From an uncultured Collinsella sp. (lineage in GTDB: Bacteria > Actinomycetota > Coriobacteriia > Coriobacteriales > Coriobacteriaceae): DNA of 14,241 nucleotides. Positions 7,158 to 14,100 of the stretch are shown here, piece by piece. The stretch is taken from positions 1-14,241 of the forward strand of contig CABUWA010000036.1 of assembly GCA_902495085.1 (NCBI GenBank), read 5' to 3'. The notes under the pieces are model-generated. The model searched no databases, was not told the DNA's origin, and worked only from the letters and a program-made list of their open reading frames with translations. The translations under genes were made by a program, and so were the position numbers. Numbering within the stretch: the stretch's first letter is position 1; each line of letters begins with the position of its first letter.

Positions 7158-7823
7158 CTACCCCGCTACGCGCACGCTGGGGCACAAATCTGCCAGCGGG
7201 CACTCGTCACACTTGGGTTTGCGGGCGTCGCAGATCTCGCGGCCAAAGGTGATCCACTGGTGGTTGACCGACTCCCAATACTCGTGCGGCAAAATCTTGA
7301 GCAGATCTTGCTCGGTCTTGAGCGGCTCTTTGGCATGCGTCTTGGGACTCAGCATCAGGCGGTGCGCGATGCGGTTGACATGCGTATCCACCGCGATGCC
7401 TTCCACGATGCCGTACCCCACGTTGAGCACGATGTTCGCTGTCTTGCGCCCCACGCCCGGCAGCTTGACGAGTTCCTTCATGTCGGCCGGCACCTCGCCG
7501 CCGTAGTCGGCAACGATCATCTGCGCGGCCTCCACGGCATGCTTGGCCTTACTCTTATAAAAGCCGAGTGACTTAATGGTGTCCGCCACGTCGGTCACAC
7601 TTGCCCCGGCCATGGCCTCGGGCGTGGGCCACTGGGCAAACAACTTCGGCGTCACCTTGTTGACCTGCGCATCGGTCGTCTGAGCCGAGAGCAGTACCGC
7701 GATGAGCAGCCTAAAGGGATTCTCGTGGTCCAAGAAGCACTCGACCGGGCCATAGCGACGGTTAAGGCGCTCGCACACCTCGATGGCGCGATCGCGTTTG
7801 GCGGCATTGGTCTCGCGTGGCAT
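7158..7823 (-). CDS. nth: Endonuclease III, DNA glycosylase/AP lyase
   Basis: A 221-residue base-excision repair enzyme that removes oxidised pyrimidines and cuts the DNA at the resulting abasic site. The helix-hairpin-helix reads LPGVGRKTAN with the catalytic Lys127, followed 19 residues later by the catalytic Asp146 in VDTHVNRIAHR. The C terminus carries four cysteines at 198, 205, 208 and 214 in the C-x6-C-x2-C-x5-C pattern of the [4Fe-4S] cluster. ATG 7823 is preceded by GAGGAG at 5 nt; the longer frame from 7850 lacks this support. The gene lies 63 nt downstream of the ABC exporter gene on the same strand and upstream of mfd, forming a small repair neighbourhood. All key residues are present. 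Confidence 0.96.
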   Translation of the reverse strand: MPRETNAAKRDRAIEVCERLNRRYGPVECFLDHENPFRLLIAVLLSAQTTDAQVNKVTPKLFAQWPTPEAMAGASVTDVADTIKSLGFYKSKAKHAVEAAQMIVADYGGEVPADMKELVKLPGVGRKTANIVLNVGYGIVEGIAVDTHVNRIAHRLMLSPKTHAKEPLKTEQDLLKILPHEYWESVNHQWITFGREICDARKPKCDECPLADLCPSVRVAG

Positions 7824-7886
7824 AACGACTCCTCGGCTCAGCAGAAACATAACTTCACGGAAACGATTGTCCCACGTACGGGGGCC

Positions 7887-9689
7887 TTAAGCCTCCAAAA
7901 ATGCGCCGGTCTGGCGGCTCCACAGGCTCGCGTATTCGCCGCCTGCCTCGACGAGCTGCGCATGCGTGCCATCCTCGACAATCTCGCCGTCTGCCAGCAC
8001 CACGATGCGGTCGAGCGCCGCCACGGTGGACAGGCGATGCGCCACCACAATGGAGGTGCGGCCACGCATCAGGTTCTCGAGCGCCTCCTGCACCAGCGCC
8101 TCGGACTCACTGTCCAGGGCAGACGTCGCCTCGTCGAGCACCAGAATCGGCGCGTCGGTAAGGATGGCGCGGGCGATGGCCACGCGCTGGCGTTGACCAC
8201 CCGAAAGCTTAACGCCGCGCTCGCCCACCATGGTGTCAAAGCCATGGGGCAAGCGGTCGATAAACTCAGTCGCGTTGGCCAGGCGCGCGGCCTCGCGAAT
8301 CTGCTCGTCAGTGGCATCGGGGCGGCCGTAGGCGATATTCTCGCGAATGGAGCGGTGAAACAGTAGCGCCTCCTGCGGCACGTAGGCAACCTGGCGGCGC
8401 AGGCTCTGCTGCGTGCAGCGCGAGACATCCTGGCCGTCCACGAGCACGCGGCCGCCCTGCACGTCGTCCAGGCGCAGCAACAGCTTGGTGAGCGTCGTCT
8501 TGCCCGAGCCCGATTTGCCCACCAGACCCACGCGCTGACCCGCCGCCACATGGAGCGTCAGGTCATTGAACACGCTCTCGCCCGCCGCGGCGTCACGGTA
8601 TGCAAAGCTCAAGTGTTCAAAATCAATCGCGCCCTCGCGCACCTTGAGCTCGGGGGCATTCTCGTCGTCTGCCACCAGACGCGGCTCGTCCAGGACGCGC
8701 GTCATCTCGGCCGCATCGCCGAGCGCGCGGTTGATGCGCTGCGTCATGGAGCTCACGTAGTTCAGCCGCATGGTGAGGTTGTACGTATAGGTAAAGATCA
8801 TGACGAGCGAGCCAGCCGAGATGCCAAACCACGCGTTGCCGCCCGCGACGAACACGCTCACCACGGCCATGGTGATGACGATAAGGCCCGAAGTCGTAAA
8901 GTTGCGTTGCATCATAGCGTGCATCGATACCGTTTCGGCATCGCGCGCGGCACGGTCGGCGGTATCGAACAGGTCGCGCTCAAAGTCCTCGCGCCCGCAG
9001 GTCTTGACGGCCAGGATGTTCGTGACCGCGTCGGAAAGCACGCCCGACAGCTTGTTCTGCGCGGCGGACGTCGCGGCCGAAAGCGGCATGATGCGCTTGT
9101 ACATAAGCCAGACAAACGCGATGTAGACGACCATGATGCCCACCAGGATCACGGTAAACGTCGGCACCACCGGGGCGAGCGCTGCTACCGTGCAGCCAAC
9201 CGAGGTGATAGTGGGGATGAGCGAATACACCGTCACGTCCACCAGACCCGTGTAGCCGCTCATAAAACGGCTCGTCTGGCTCACAAGCGATCCGCCAAAG
9301 CGGCTGGTGTGGAACGTCATGGATTGATTGGAGAGCGTGTCAAAGCACAGGCGCGCCAGGTGATAGTTGCCCGCAATCTCGAGCTTGTAGACGGTGTAGT
9401 CCTGCAGCTTGGAGAGGATCTGGCCCACTAGGTTAACGAGCACGAGCGCCAGAATGTAAGGGCCAAAGACCTCAAACACCTGGTCGCCCGCCACGGGGCC
9501 GGCTTGGACGCGGTCGACGATAAGGGCCATCACGTAGGTGTTGGCAAACGTGAGCAAAAAGATGTAGCCCGCCGACGAGAACACCGAGAGAAAGACGATT
9601 AGCGGCTGCGTGCGCGTGACGTCCCAAAAACGCTGCAACGTGCGACGCACGGTGGAGCGTTTGAGCGGACTGGTGCTTCTCTGAGACAT
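7887..9689 (-). CDS. ABC exporter half-transporter (fused permease and ATPase)
   Basis: A 600-residue protein with an N-terminal transmembrane domain (hydrophobic segments near 30-58, 76-92, 150-172, 178-196, 266-282 and 290-303) and a C-terminal nucleotide-binding domain from about 355. ATPase motifs are Walker A GKSGSGKT (391-398), Q-loop Gln439, signature LSGGQ (495-499), Walker B ILVLDE with Glu520, and the switch His551. The architecture is that of type IV/B exporters (MsbA/LmrA-like), which work as dimers in the cytoplasmic membrane. The N-terminal region is plain, without a peptidase domain, so there is no sign of bacteriocin processing. Often two such genes are adjacent; here only one is visible, so it may act as a homodimer. 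ATG 9689 has AGGA upstream; the longer start at 9725 is less likely. The substrate is unknown. Confidence 0.9.
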   Translation of the reverse strand: MSQRSTSPLKRSTVRRTLQRFWDVTRTQPLIVFLSVFSSAGYIFLLTFANTYVMALIVDRVQAGPVAGDQVFEVFGPYILALVLVNLVGQILSKLQDYTVYKLEIAGNYHLARLCFDTLSNQSMTFHTSRFGGSLVSQTSRFMSGYTGLVDVTVYSLIPTITSVGCTVAALAPVVPTFTVILVGIMVVYIAFVWLMYKRIMPLSAATSAAQNKLSGVLSDAVTNILAVKTCGREDFERDLFDTADRAARDAETVSMHAMMQRNFTTSGLIVITMAVVSVFVAGGNAWFGISAGSLVMIFTYTYNLTMRLNYVSSMTQRINRALGDAAEMTRVLDEPRLVADDENAPELKVREGAIDFEHLSFAYRDAAAGESVFNDLTLHVAAGQRVGLVGKSGSGKTTLTKLLLRLDDVQGGRVLVDGQDVSRCTQQSLRRQVAYVPQEALLFHRSIRENIAYGRPDATDEQIREAARLANATEFIDRLPHGFDTMVGERGVKLSGGQRQRVAIARAILTDAPILVLDEATSALDSESEALVQEALENLMRGRTSIVVAHRLSTVAALDRIVVLADGEIVEDGTHAQLVEAGGEYASLWSRQTGAFLEA

Positions 9690-9750
9690 GGGCTTCCTTT
9701 CGCGTCTGATAGGGCGAAACGCCATTGTTGCACACTAAAATGCACTTCAG

Positions 9751-9813
9751 GCAAGCACGATGCGAAAAGCGCCCGCGCCGTGCTTGCGCAAGCGCCCCGC
9801 CGTCAGGCACGGC
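9751..9813 (-). repeat. Overlapping, mutually exclusive hairpins after rmuC and before the exporter gene
   Basis: Two inverted repeats share one segment: GCCGTGC (9777-9783) with GCACGGC (9807-9813), and GCAAGCACG (9751-9759) with CGTGCTTGC (9779-9787), a perfect 9-bp pair. Only one can form at a time. A palindrome, GCTTGCGCAAGC, lies inside the first (9782-9793). A minus-strand TTTT is at 9768-9765, within the loop of the second. The first arm touches the rmuC stop codon. A terminator, or a terminator/antiterminator switch, is possible; function is not shown. Confidence 0.4.
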
Positions 9814-11168
9814 TAGTCCTTGTCTTCTTGGTCTGCGAGCAGGCCTGCGGACGTGAGCCCCAAGATCTCGTCGGCCTGGTCGGTATCCTCCAGCGCGTCG
9901 ATGTCCTTGAGTTTGCGCTCCATAACGTTGGTGCGTGTGGTGATAATGCCCTCGACCGTCTTGCCCGCGGTCTCGATCTGCTGCTGCGCGCGGCGCAGCG
10001 CCGCCTGATAGCGCGGCAGCTCAGCCTTGACGGCGGAAAGCACGCGCAGCACGTCATCGGTGCGTTTTTGCAGCCTAAACGTCTGATAGCTCATCTGCAG
10101 GCTGTTGAGGATGGCCGCCATGGTGCTGGGGCCGGCAACGTTGACGTGATAGTCGCGGCCCAGGGTCTCGATAAGCCCGGGGCGGCTGACGACCTCGGCG
10201 TACAGCCCCTCAAACGGAACGAACAGAATGCCAAAGTTGGTAGTCGCGGGCACGCTCAGATACTTTTCGCAGATGTCCTTTGCCTCGCGCTTCACCATCA
10301 TATCGAGCGTCTTGCGCGCTGCGGCGACGGCCTCAGCGTCACCCGACTCCTGGGCGTCGAGCAGATGCTCGTACGCATCGCCCGGGAATTTGGAGTCGAT
10401 CGGCAGCAGCACGGGATCACCCTCGTCCACCGGCAGCTTGACAGCAAACTCAACGCGCTCCGAGGCGCCTGGCTTGGTGGCCACGTTTTCCAGATACTGG
10501 TCGGGCGTAAGGATGTCCGCCAGGATCGCGCCCAGCTGCACCTCGCCCAAAATGCCGCGCGCCTTGACATTACCCAGCACGCGCTTAAGGTCGCCCACGC
10601 CGGTGGCGATGGATTGCATATCGCCCAGGCCCTTGTACACGGCCTCGAGCTGGTCATTCACTTGCTTAAACGATGCAGACAGACGGTCGTTGAGCGTACG
10701 GGAAAGCTTTTCGTCCACCGTCGCGCGCATCTGATCGAGCTGCACGTTGTTGTCCTTGCGGATGGCGCCCAGCTGTGCATCGACCGTCTCGCGCACCTTG
10801 TCCAAGCGGTGCTCGATGCCCTCGCGGTTGGCGCCCAGCTGCTGGGCCGTCTCACGACGCAGGTCGTCCATGCGGTCGCCGGCCTGCGAGAACTCGCGCG
10901 CGATGGTCAGGTAGCGCTGCTGCTCTACGGCGGCGTCGGTCGTCTGCTGCTGCGCGATGGCGTTTGCCGTGCGACGGGTTTCTGCCAGCGCGACGTTCAG
11001 GGTGTCGAGCGCGTTGTTGGCCTGCTCGAGCGCTGCGAGCGTCTCCGCGTCGCCGCCGCCACGCTCTCGCAACTCGGCACGAAGGCCTTTAAGCTGCAGG
11101 GCGCAAACCACAGCAACTCCCACCGCCACCAAGGCAATCACAACAAGCGCAATATCAATAGCAGACAT
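9813..11168 (-). CDS. rmuC: RmuC-family protein (DNA recombination, nuclease-like fold)
   Basis: A 451-residue protein with an N-terminal membrane anchor (about 5-24), a long charged heptad-like region (30-200) predicted as coiled coil, and the RmuC domain from about 200 (VKARGILGEVQLGAIL at 202-217, then LPIDSKFPGDAY, FGILFVPFEGLYAEV, and PSTMAAILNSLQMSYQTF). RmuC was found in E. coli as a factor limiting recombination between short inverted repeats, and its core resembles restriction-type nucleases; the exact biochemical role is not settled. ATG 11168 was chosen because the hydrophobic anchor follows at once; the Shine-Dalgarno match is weak (GGCGG). It lies 52 nt downstream of the HTH protein gene. 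Its presence in a window with several long inverted repeats is notable but may be coincidence. Confidence 0.92.
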   Translation of the reverse strand: MSAIDIALVVIALVAVGVAVVCALQLKGLRAELRERGGGDAETLAALEQANNALDTLNVALAETRRTANAIAQQQTTDAAVEQQRYLTIAREFSQAGDRMDDLRRETAQQLGANREGIEHRLDKVRETVDAQLGAIRKDNNVQLDQMRATVDEKLSRTLNDRLSASFKQVNDQLEAVYKGLGDMQSIATGVGDLKRVLGNVKARGILGEVQLGAILADILTPDQYLENVATKPGASERVEFAVKLPVDEGDPVLLPIDSKFPGDAYEHLLDAQESGDAEAVAAARKTLDMMVKREAKDICEKYLSVPATTNFGILFVPFEGLYAEVVSRPGLIETLGRDYHVNVAGPSTMAAILNSLQMSYQTFRLQKRTDDVLRVLSAVKAELPRYQAALRRAQQQIETAGKTVEGIITTRTNVMERKLKDIDALEDTDQADEILGLTSAGLLADQEDKD

Positions 11169-11220
11169 AGATTCCGCCCAACAAACTCAATCGATCACCA
11201 ATCAAAAACCGCGATCAATC

Positions 11221-11784
11221 TTACCCCGCCACACGCACCGGGTGCCCGGCCCCTTCTTGGGTGCCCCTCTCCTCCGCATATTCCATAATGCGGCGCGCCG
11301 TCTCCCTGCTCACCTTTGAGTCATCGCCGGCTAAGTATGCGTACACGTTTCCCTTATTCAGATTCAAATCGCGGCAGAGACCGTAGCGCGTTATGCCCGA
11401 TTCCCCTAGCGCTCCCAATGTTCTTTTTCGCATCAGGGCGTTGATCCTTCTATCCGCAACTGGCTTTTCCTTCACCGCTCTATACGCACGCCAAACGTTG
11501 GCATAACGGTTAGGGAGCTCGCTTTTGGCGCATAGAGACGCCATGCCACCCGCTTGATCGTACAAAGACAAAACACCCCGGTAATCCTCTTCCATCCACG
11601 AGCCCTCGGATAAGCCCAGAACGTATTCGGCTTTGCCCTGCGCCAAAGCGAGCAAAAACAGAGGCTCCGCCACGCGCGGCGCAACCGTCGTCGCCTGCTC
11701 AACCAGTTTTCTAAAACTCAGCGACTGCTGCCCGGACAGCTCTCGGCAATAGCCTTTTAAGAATCCCTCAAAGGTCAGATTCAA
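11221..11784 (-). CDS. Unclassified protein with C-terminal helix-turn-helix, partner of the nucleotidyltransferase
   Basis: A 187-residue protein I do not recognise as a named family. The first 110 residues look helical (FEGFLKGYCREL, then AEPLFLLALAQGKAEYVLGL). The C-terminal part (about 112-172) contains RRINALMRKRTLGALGESG followed by ITRYGLCRDLNLNKGNVYAYL and ETARRIMEYAEE, which fits a DNA-binding helix-turn-helix with a recognition helix near 143-152. The start is TTG at 11784: it has AAGGAGG 7 nt upstream, and the TTG overlaps the TGA stop of the preceding gene (TTGA), implying translational coupling. An in-frame extension to 11904 would run through the upstream gene and is not needed. 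As antitoxin-like proteins often do, it may repress its own operon. Base composition is lower in GC than the flanks. Function is inferred from context only. Confidence 0.75.
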   Translation of the reverse strand: MNLTFEGFLKGYCRELSGQQSLSFRKLVEQATTVAPRVAEPLFLLALAQGKAEYVLGLSEGSWMEEDYRGVLSLYDQAGGMASLCAKSELPNRYANVWRAYRAVKEKPVADRRINALMRKRTLGALGESGITRYGLCRDLNLNKGNVYAYLAGDDSKVSRETARRIMEYAEERGTQEGAGHPVRVAG

Positions 11785-12311
11785 CCGAGCACCTCCTTTT
11801 TGTATTGCCTGTATGCACAGACCATCTCTTGATAACTCCGCTCCGAAGGCGACGACGCCAGCGCCTCTCCCTCGTCGAATATAAGCCGTTCGAGCAACCC
11901 CCAATCAAGTCGGTCGACGAATGCCTGACTATGAAGATCGATGATGTCGTTCGGACGACAGGCATAGAGCTTCATTACCGCCAGGTCCTCCAAGGATGGC
12001 GTAAAGTACCTGATAAAACGCGCCCCAATATCCAAGGGAATCAAACGATCTTCGTAATTGAACGGCATCTGATTACAATATGCCACCGCCATACCATTCA
12101 CCTCGGGGTATCGAGCTATGATCTCGCGGAGGCACCTATCTGCCTCAAACACATCAATGTCATGTGTAACCGAACGATTCGTCACATCGTTTAGCATGAA
12201 GGCGCTTCCTCCCACCAATACAACGTTCGGCCTGTCGTCTCTTGGACCTATTTCCAGCTCCGCCTCTTCGTCAATGCCCAAAAGAGTCTGTTCTAAATCC
12301 TGCTTATACAT
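11781..12311 (-). CDS. DUF6036/AbiEii-like nucleotidyltransferase
   Basis: A 176-residue protein with the minimal nucleotidyltransferase signature: VLVGGSAFML (32-40) with Gly34-Gly35-Ser36, then THDIDVF with Asp51 and Asp53 as expected metal ligands. A downstream SLEDLAVMKLYACRPNDIIDL segment (106-126) has Lys114, Arg119 and Asp122 as in AbiEii/DUF1814 and DUF6036 proteins. Relatives include toxins of abortive-infection and toxin-antitoxin systems that transfer nucleotides to tRNA or proteins, but other DUF6036 proteins have no known target. ATG 12311 is preceded by AGGA at 6 nt. The gene is first in a two-gene operon and is lower in GC than its neighbours, which suggests horizontal transfer. 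Motif residues are intact, so activity is plausible. The toxin role is inference. Confidence 0.78.
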   Translation of the reverse strand: MYKQDLEQTLLGIDEEAELEIGPRDDRPNVVLVGGSAFMLNDVTNRSVTHDIDVFEADRCLREIIARYPEVNGMAVAYCNQMPFNYEDRLIPLDIGARFIRYFTPSLEDLAVMKLYACRPNDIIDLHSQAFVDRLDWGLLERLIFDEGEALASSPSERSYQEMVCAYRQYKKEVLG

Positions 12312-12323
12312 AACAAATCCTAT

Positions 12324-12344
12324 TATTATTCATCTTCAATAATA
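12324..12344 (-). promoter_or_regulatory. AT-rich inverted repeat ahead of the nucleotidyltransferase operon, possible operator
   Basis: The arms TATTATT (12324-12330) and AATAATA (12338-12344) are perfect complements around a 7-nt spacer. They lie 13 nt upstream of the start codon, between a possible -10 (TATTAT on the minus strand) and the ribosome binding site. I could not find a convincing -35. The position suits binding by the partner's helix-turn-helix, but the AT-rich composition could also give such a repeat by chance. Confidence 0.35.
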
Positions 12345-12434
12345 CTATTAAGTCGCATGACAGGACCCACAGGATGCGAGGATTCTACTCATGGCGATAA
12401 TCCCTACACCCTAGAAGTCCTAATGTAACAAACG

Positions 12435-12869
12435 CTAACTCTCCCAGCCGGCGCGGATTGTTGTTATGACATCGCCTAGGCGCTGGCCGAGGGCTGACAG
12501 ATGTTGGAGCACCTCGTTGGGCGATGCGCCGTTGAGGATGCACGTGAGGGCATACGACGCCAGAAAGATGGCCGCAAGCCCTAACGGGATGAGCACGATC
12601 ATCGCCAATATGCGCAAGCGCTGGCCCACACGGCGACGACGCGCACGACGCTTGTCGAACGCGAGCTCCTGCGCATATGAATCTTGCTGTACGGAATAGG
12701 CCTCTGGCGCCGATTTACACCCGGGCACAGCTGCAGGTACAGCAGCGGGCACGACATTTTGCGCAAAGGGCTGGGCTGCCGCCCCTTGCATTTGCATCTC
12801 TATAAGCCGTTGCTGTTGGCGCAACATGCGCTCGGCTTGTTGCTGCGGAGTCTCAAGAAACAGATCCAT
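12435..12869 (-). CDS. Small single-pass membrane protein, function unknown
   Basis: A 144-residue protein. Residues 1-30 are Gln/Met-rich and helical (ETPQQQAERMLRQQQRLIEMQ), 31-60 are Ala/Pro/Val-rich and probably disordered, 70-85 are strongly basic (DKRRARRRRVGQRLR), and 86-111 form one membrane segment. A short 30-residue tail follows. By the positive-inside rule the long N-terminal part should be cytoplasmic. ATG 12869 has GGAGG 5 nt upstream; a TTG at 12881 overlaps that site and is unlikely. It could be a phage- or secretion-unrelated envelope protein, but nothing identifies a function. Base usage matches the core genome more than the adjacent nucleotidyltransferase pair. Confidence 0.65.
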   Translation of the reverse strand: MDLFLETPQQQAERMLRQQQRLIEMQMQGAAAQPFAQNVVPAAVPAAVPGCKSAPEAYSVQQDSYAQELAFDKRRARRRRVGQRLRILAMIVLIPLGLAAIFLASYALTCILNGASPNEVLQHLSALGQRLGDVITTIRAGWES

Positions 12870-13122
12870 GCTGGCCTCCAAAATCGGAGCATTCGACGCT
12901 TACGACCAGCATCCCGCACCGCCATGACCGCGACAACGCAATCGCCGGCAATAGCCACAAAGTTTCTTCTGCTCAAAAGCTGTCGAAAAGCTCAACAACT
13001 CCCCTACCAGCACTTTCTCTGAGCTTTTTTCGCCAACAATCTTTTGGCCTTCCACCCTTACGCCAACTGACCAAAATCTAACCAATAGCTTGACGAAAAT
13101 TGTGGAGACCGGGACCCCACAC
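12870..13122. other. Intergenic region with two hairpins, no convincing gene
   Basis: This stretch lies upstream of the 144-residue membrane protein gene. AAAAGCTCA (12986-12994) and TGAGCTTTT (13020-13028) form a perfect 9-bp inverted repeat with a 25-nt loop, and the plus strand continues in T. A second hairpin, GCCAA/TTGGC, lies at 13032-13048. Both would sit in a long 5' leader of the minus-strand gene. A 98-codon frame covers part of it but has no good ribosome binding site and reads through the terminator at 13123-13150. No clear promoter was found. Confidence 0.4.
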
Positions 13123-13150
13123 AAAAAGTGCCGCCCCAAAGGGGCGGCAC
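13123..13150 (-). terminator. Rho-independent terminator, copy A of the repeated 3' module
   Basis: A perfect 10-bp stem GTGCCGCCCC/GGGGCGGCAC with a 3-nt loop is followed by TTTTT in minus-strand direction. The same stem with a different loop occurs at 14027-14050. It would end the transcript of the gene at 13303-13935, about 155 nt after its stop codon. Confidence 0.85.
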
Positions 13151-13200
13151 ACAAACTTATTATCAGCTTTTCTGTAACGAGCATGCGACGACTCAACGCC

Positions 13201-13284
13201 GGGGCGCAAGGCGGGGAAACCTTTGCCTCGCGCGACCCTGCGAAGCCGTGAGCGAGAGGGGAAGGTTTCCCCGCCCTGCGCCCC
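13201..13284 (-). ncRNA. Long stem-loop with conserved core, copy A (candidate structured 3' RNA)
   Basis: The arms 13201-13223 and 13262-13284 pair at 22 of 23 positions, and partial pairing continues inward. The apical part contains a 26-nt block (13231-13256, including GACCCTGCGAAGCCGTGAGC) that is identical in copy B at 14132-14157. In the minus-strand transcript it begins 18 nt after the stop of the membrane protein gene and is followed by a 50-nt linker, also conserved in copy B, and the terminator. Whether it acts as RNA or as DNA (for example a protein-bound palindrome) cannot be told from sequence. Confidence 0.6.
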
Positions 13285-13302
13285 GTGGTCGGTGAGAACA
13301 GA

Positions 13303-13935
13303 CTACATGCCCGCGAGACCGCGGGCGGCGGTGGCGCACATAAATGCCAAGACGAGAATCACGAGCGACCCGGCGATGTCTGCCAGCACGCCCATTACGC
13401 GGCGCTCAAACAGCCAACTCTCAAAGTGCGGGGCAACGTTGCGCCAAACACGCCACAGCAAGATGCCCATACCGATGACGCCCGGGATATTGAGCAGTAG
13501 GATCTCGGAGCACAAAAGACCGATCAGGTTGCCGGCGGCAAAGCCCGCATCGCCCTCGCAGTATTTGCGATAAATCATGTACAGCATGTACGCCACAAAC
13601 GGCTGCAGGCACGCAGAAATAAACGTGACCACCATCGAGGGCTCCTGCGAAAAGACCTCGGTGAGCTTATCCACGCTCGTGGCATCCTTAGAGGCCAGGA
13701 ACAGGCCAATGACCACCACAGGTACCACGCCCAAGATGACCTCGACCATCGTAAACAGCTTGGCGGTCAAGTCCTCACTAGCCGAATTCAAATGGGGCGC
13801 CCACTCAGGATGAGCATGCGCACCGACCTTCTTGCCCTTCTCAGCACGATTGGCCTTTTCACCCTCGGCAACCCGACGACCAGGATCCTTGCGAGTTCCC
13901 GCCGCAGCAACCCGAGCCCGAGACTTCTTACCCAT
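13303..13935 (-). CDS. Four-pass membrane protein with basic N-terminal tail, function unknown
   Basis: A 210-residue protein. The first 40 residues are rich in Lys, Arg and Ala (MGKKSRARVAAAGTRKD onward), then come hydrophobic segments at about 60-81, 101-122, 137-161 and 180-204. A short charged loop, WRVWRNVAPHFESWLFERR, separates the last two. No catalytic motif is visible, and I do not recognise the family. ATG 13935 has GAGGTG 6 nt upstream; a TTG 9 nt earlier is disfavoured. The gene is flanked on both sides by copies of the same structured module in the same orientation, and its transcript should end at 13123. The basic tail could bind nucleic acid or acidic lipids; this is speculation. 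Confidence 0.75.
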   Translation of the reverse strand: MGKKSRARVAAAGTRKDPGRRVAEGEKANRAEKGKKVGAHAHPEWAPHLNSASEDLTAKLFTMVEVILGVVPVVVIGLFLASKDATSVDKLTEVFSQEPSMVVTFISACLQPFVAYMLYMIYRKYCEGDAGFAAGNLIGLLCSEILLLNIPGVIGMGILLWRVWRNVAPHFESWLFERRVMGVLADIAGSLVILVLAFMCATAARGLAGM

Positions 13936-14020
13936 AACCAACACCTCACAAGAGGAAACGAATAGCCAACGCTACCCAGTGTACCCTCTAAGCAACGTCA
14001 CCGCCCCAACCGGCCCCCAC

Positions 14021-14050
14021 AAAAACGTGCCGCCCCATAAGGGGCGGCAC
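14021..14050 (-). terminator. Rho-independent terminator, copy B of the repeated 3' module
   Basis: The same 10-bp stem as at 13128-13150 (GTGCCGCCCC/GGGGCGGCAC), here with the loop ATAA, is followed on the minus strand by G and TTTTT. It would end the transcript of the gene whose 3' end is at 14208. The promoter of the membrane protein gene at 13935 must lie in the 85 nt between the two; none was clear. Confidence 0.85.
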
Positions 14051-14100
14051 ACAAACTTTTTTATCAGCTTTTCTGTAGCGAGCACGCGACGACCCAAAGC

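Noticed and set aside
9780..11288. 502-codon open frame on the plus strand
   Set aside because: It is opposite rmuC; composition and lack of motifs mark it as an antisense shadow.
11785..11904. N-terminal extension of the HTH protein
   Set aside because: It would be read out of frame inside the nucleotidyltransferase gene, while the TTG at 11784 has a strong AAGGAGG site at good distance.
12365..12405. GAATCCTCGCATCCTG-like text resembling a tRNA 3' end, possible attachment site
   Set aside because: No T-arm or acceptor pairing could be built, and no integrase gene or second copy of the text was seen.
12900..13196. 98-codon open frame on the minus strand
   Set aside because: It begins inside the conserved linker, reads through a strong terminator hairpin and has no ribosome binding site. 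The composition is irregular.
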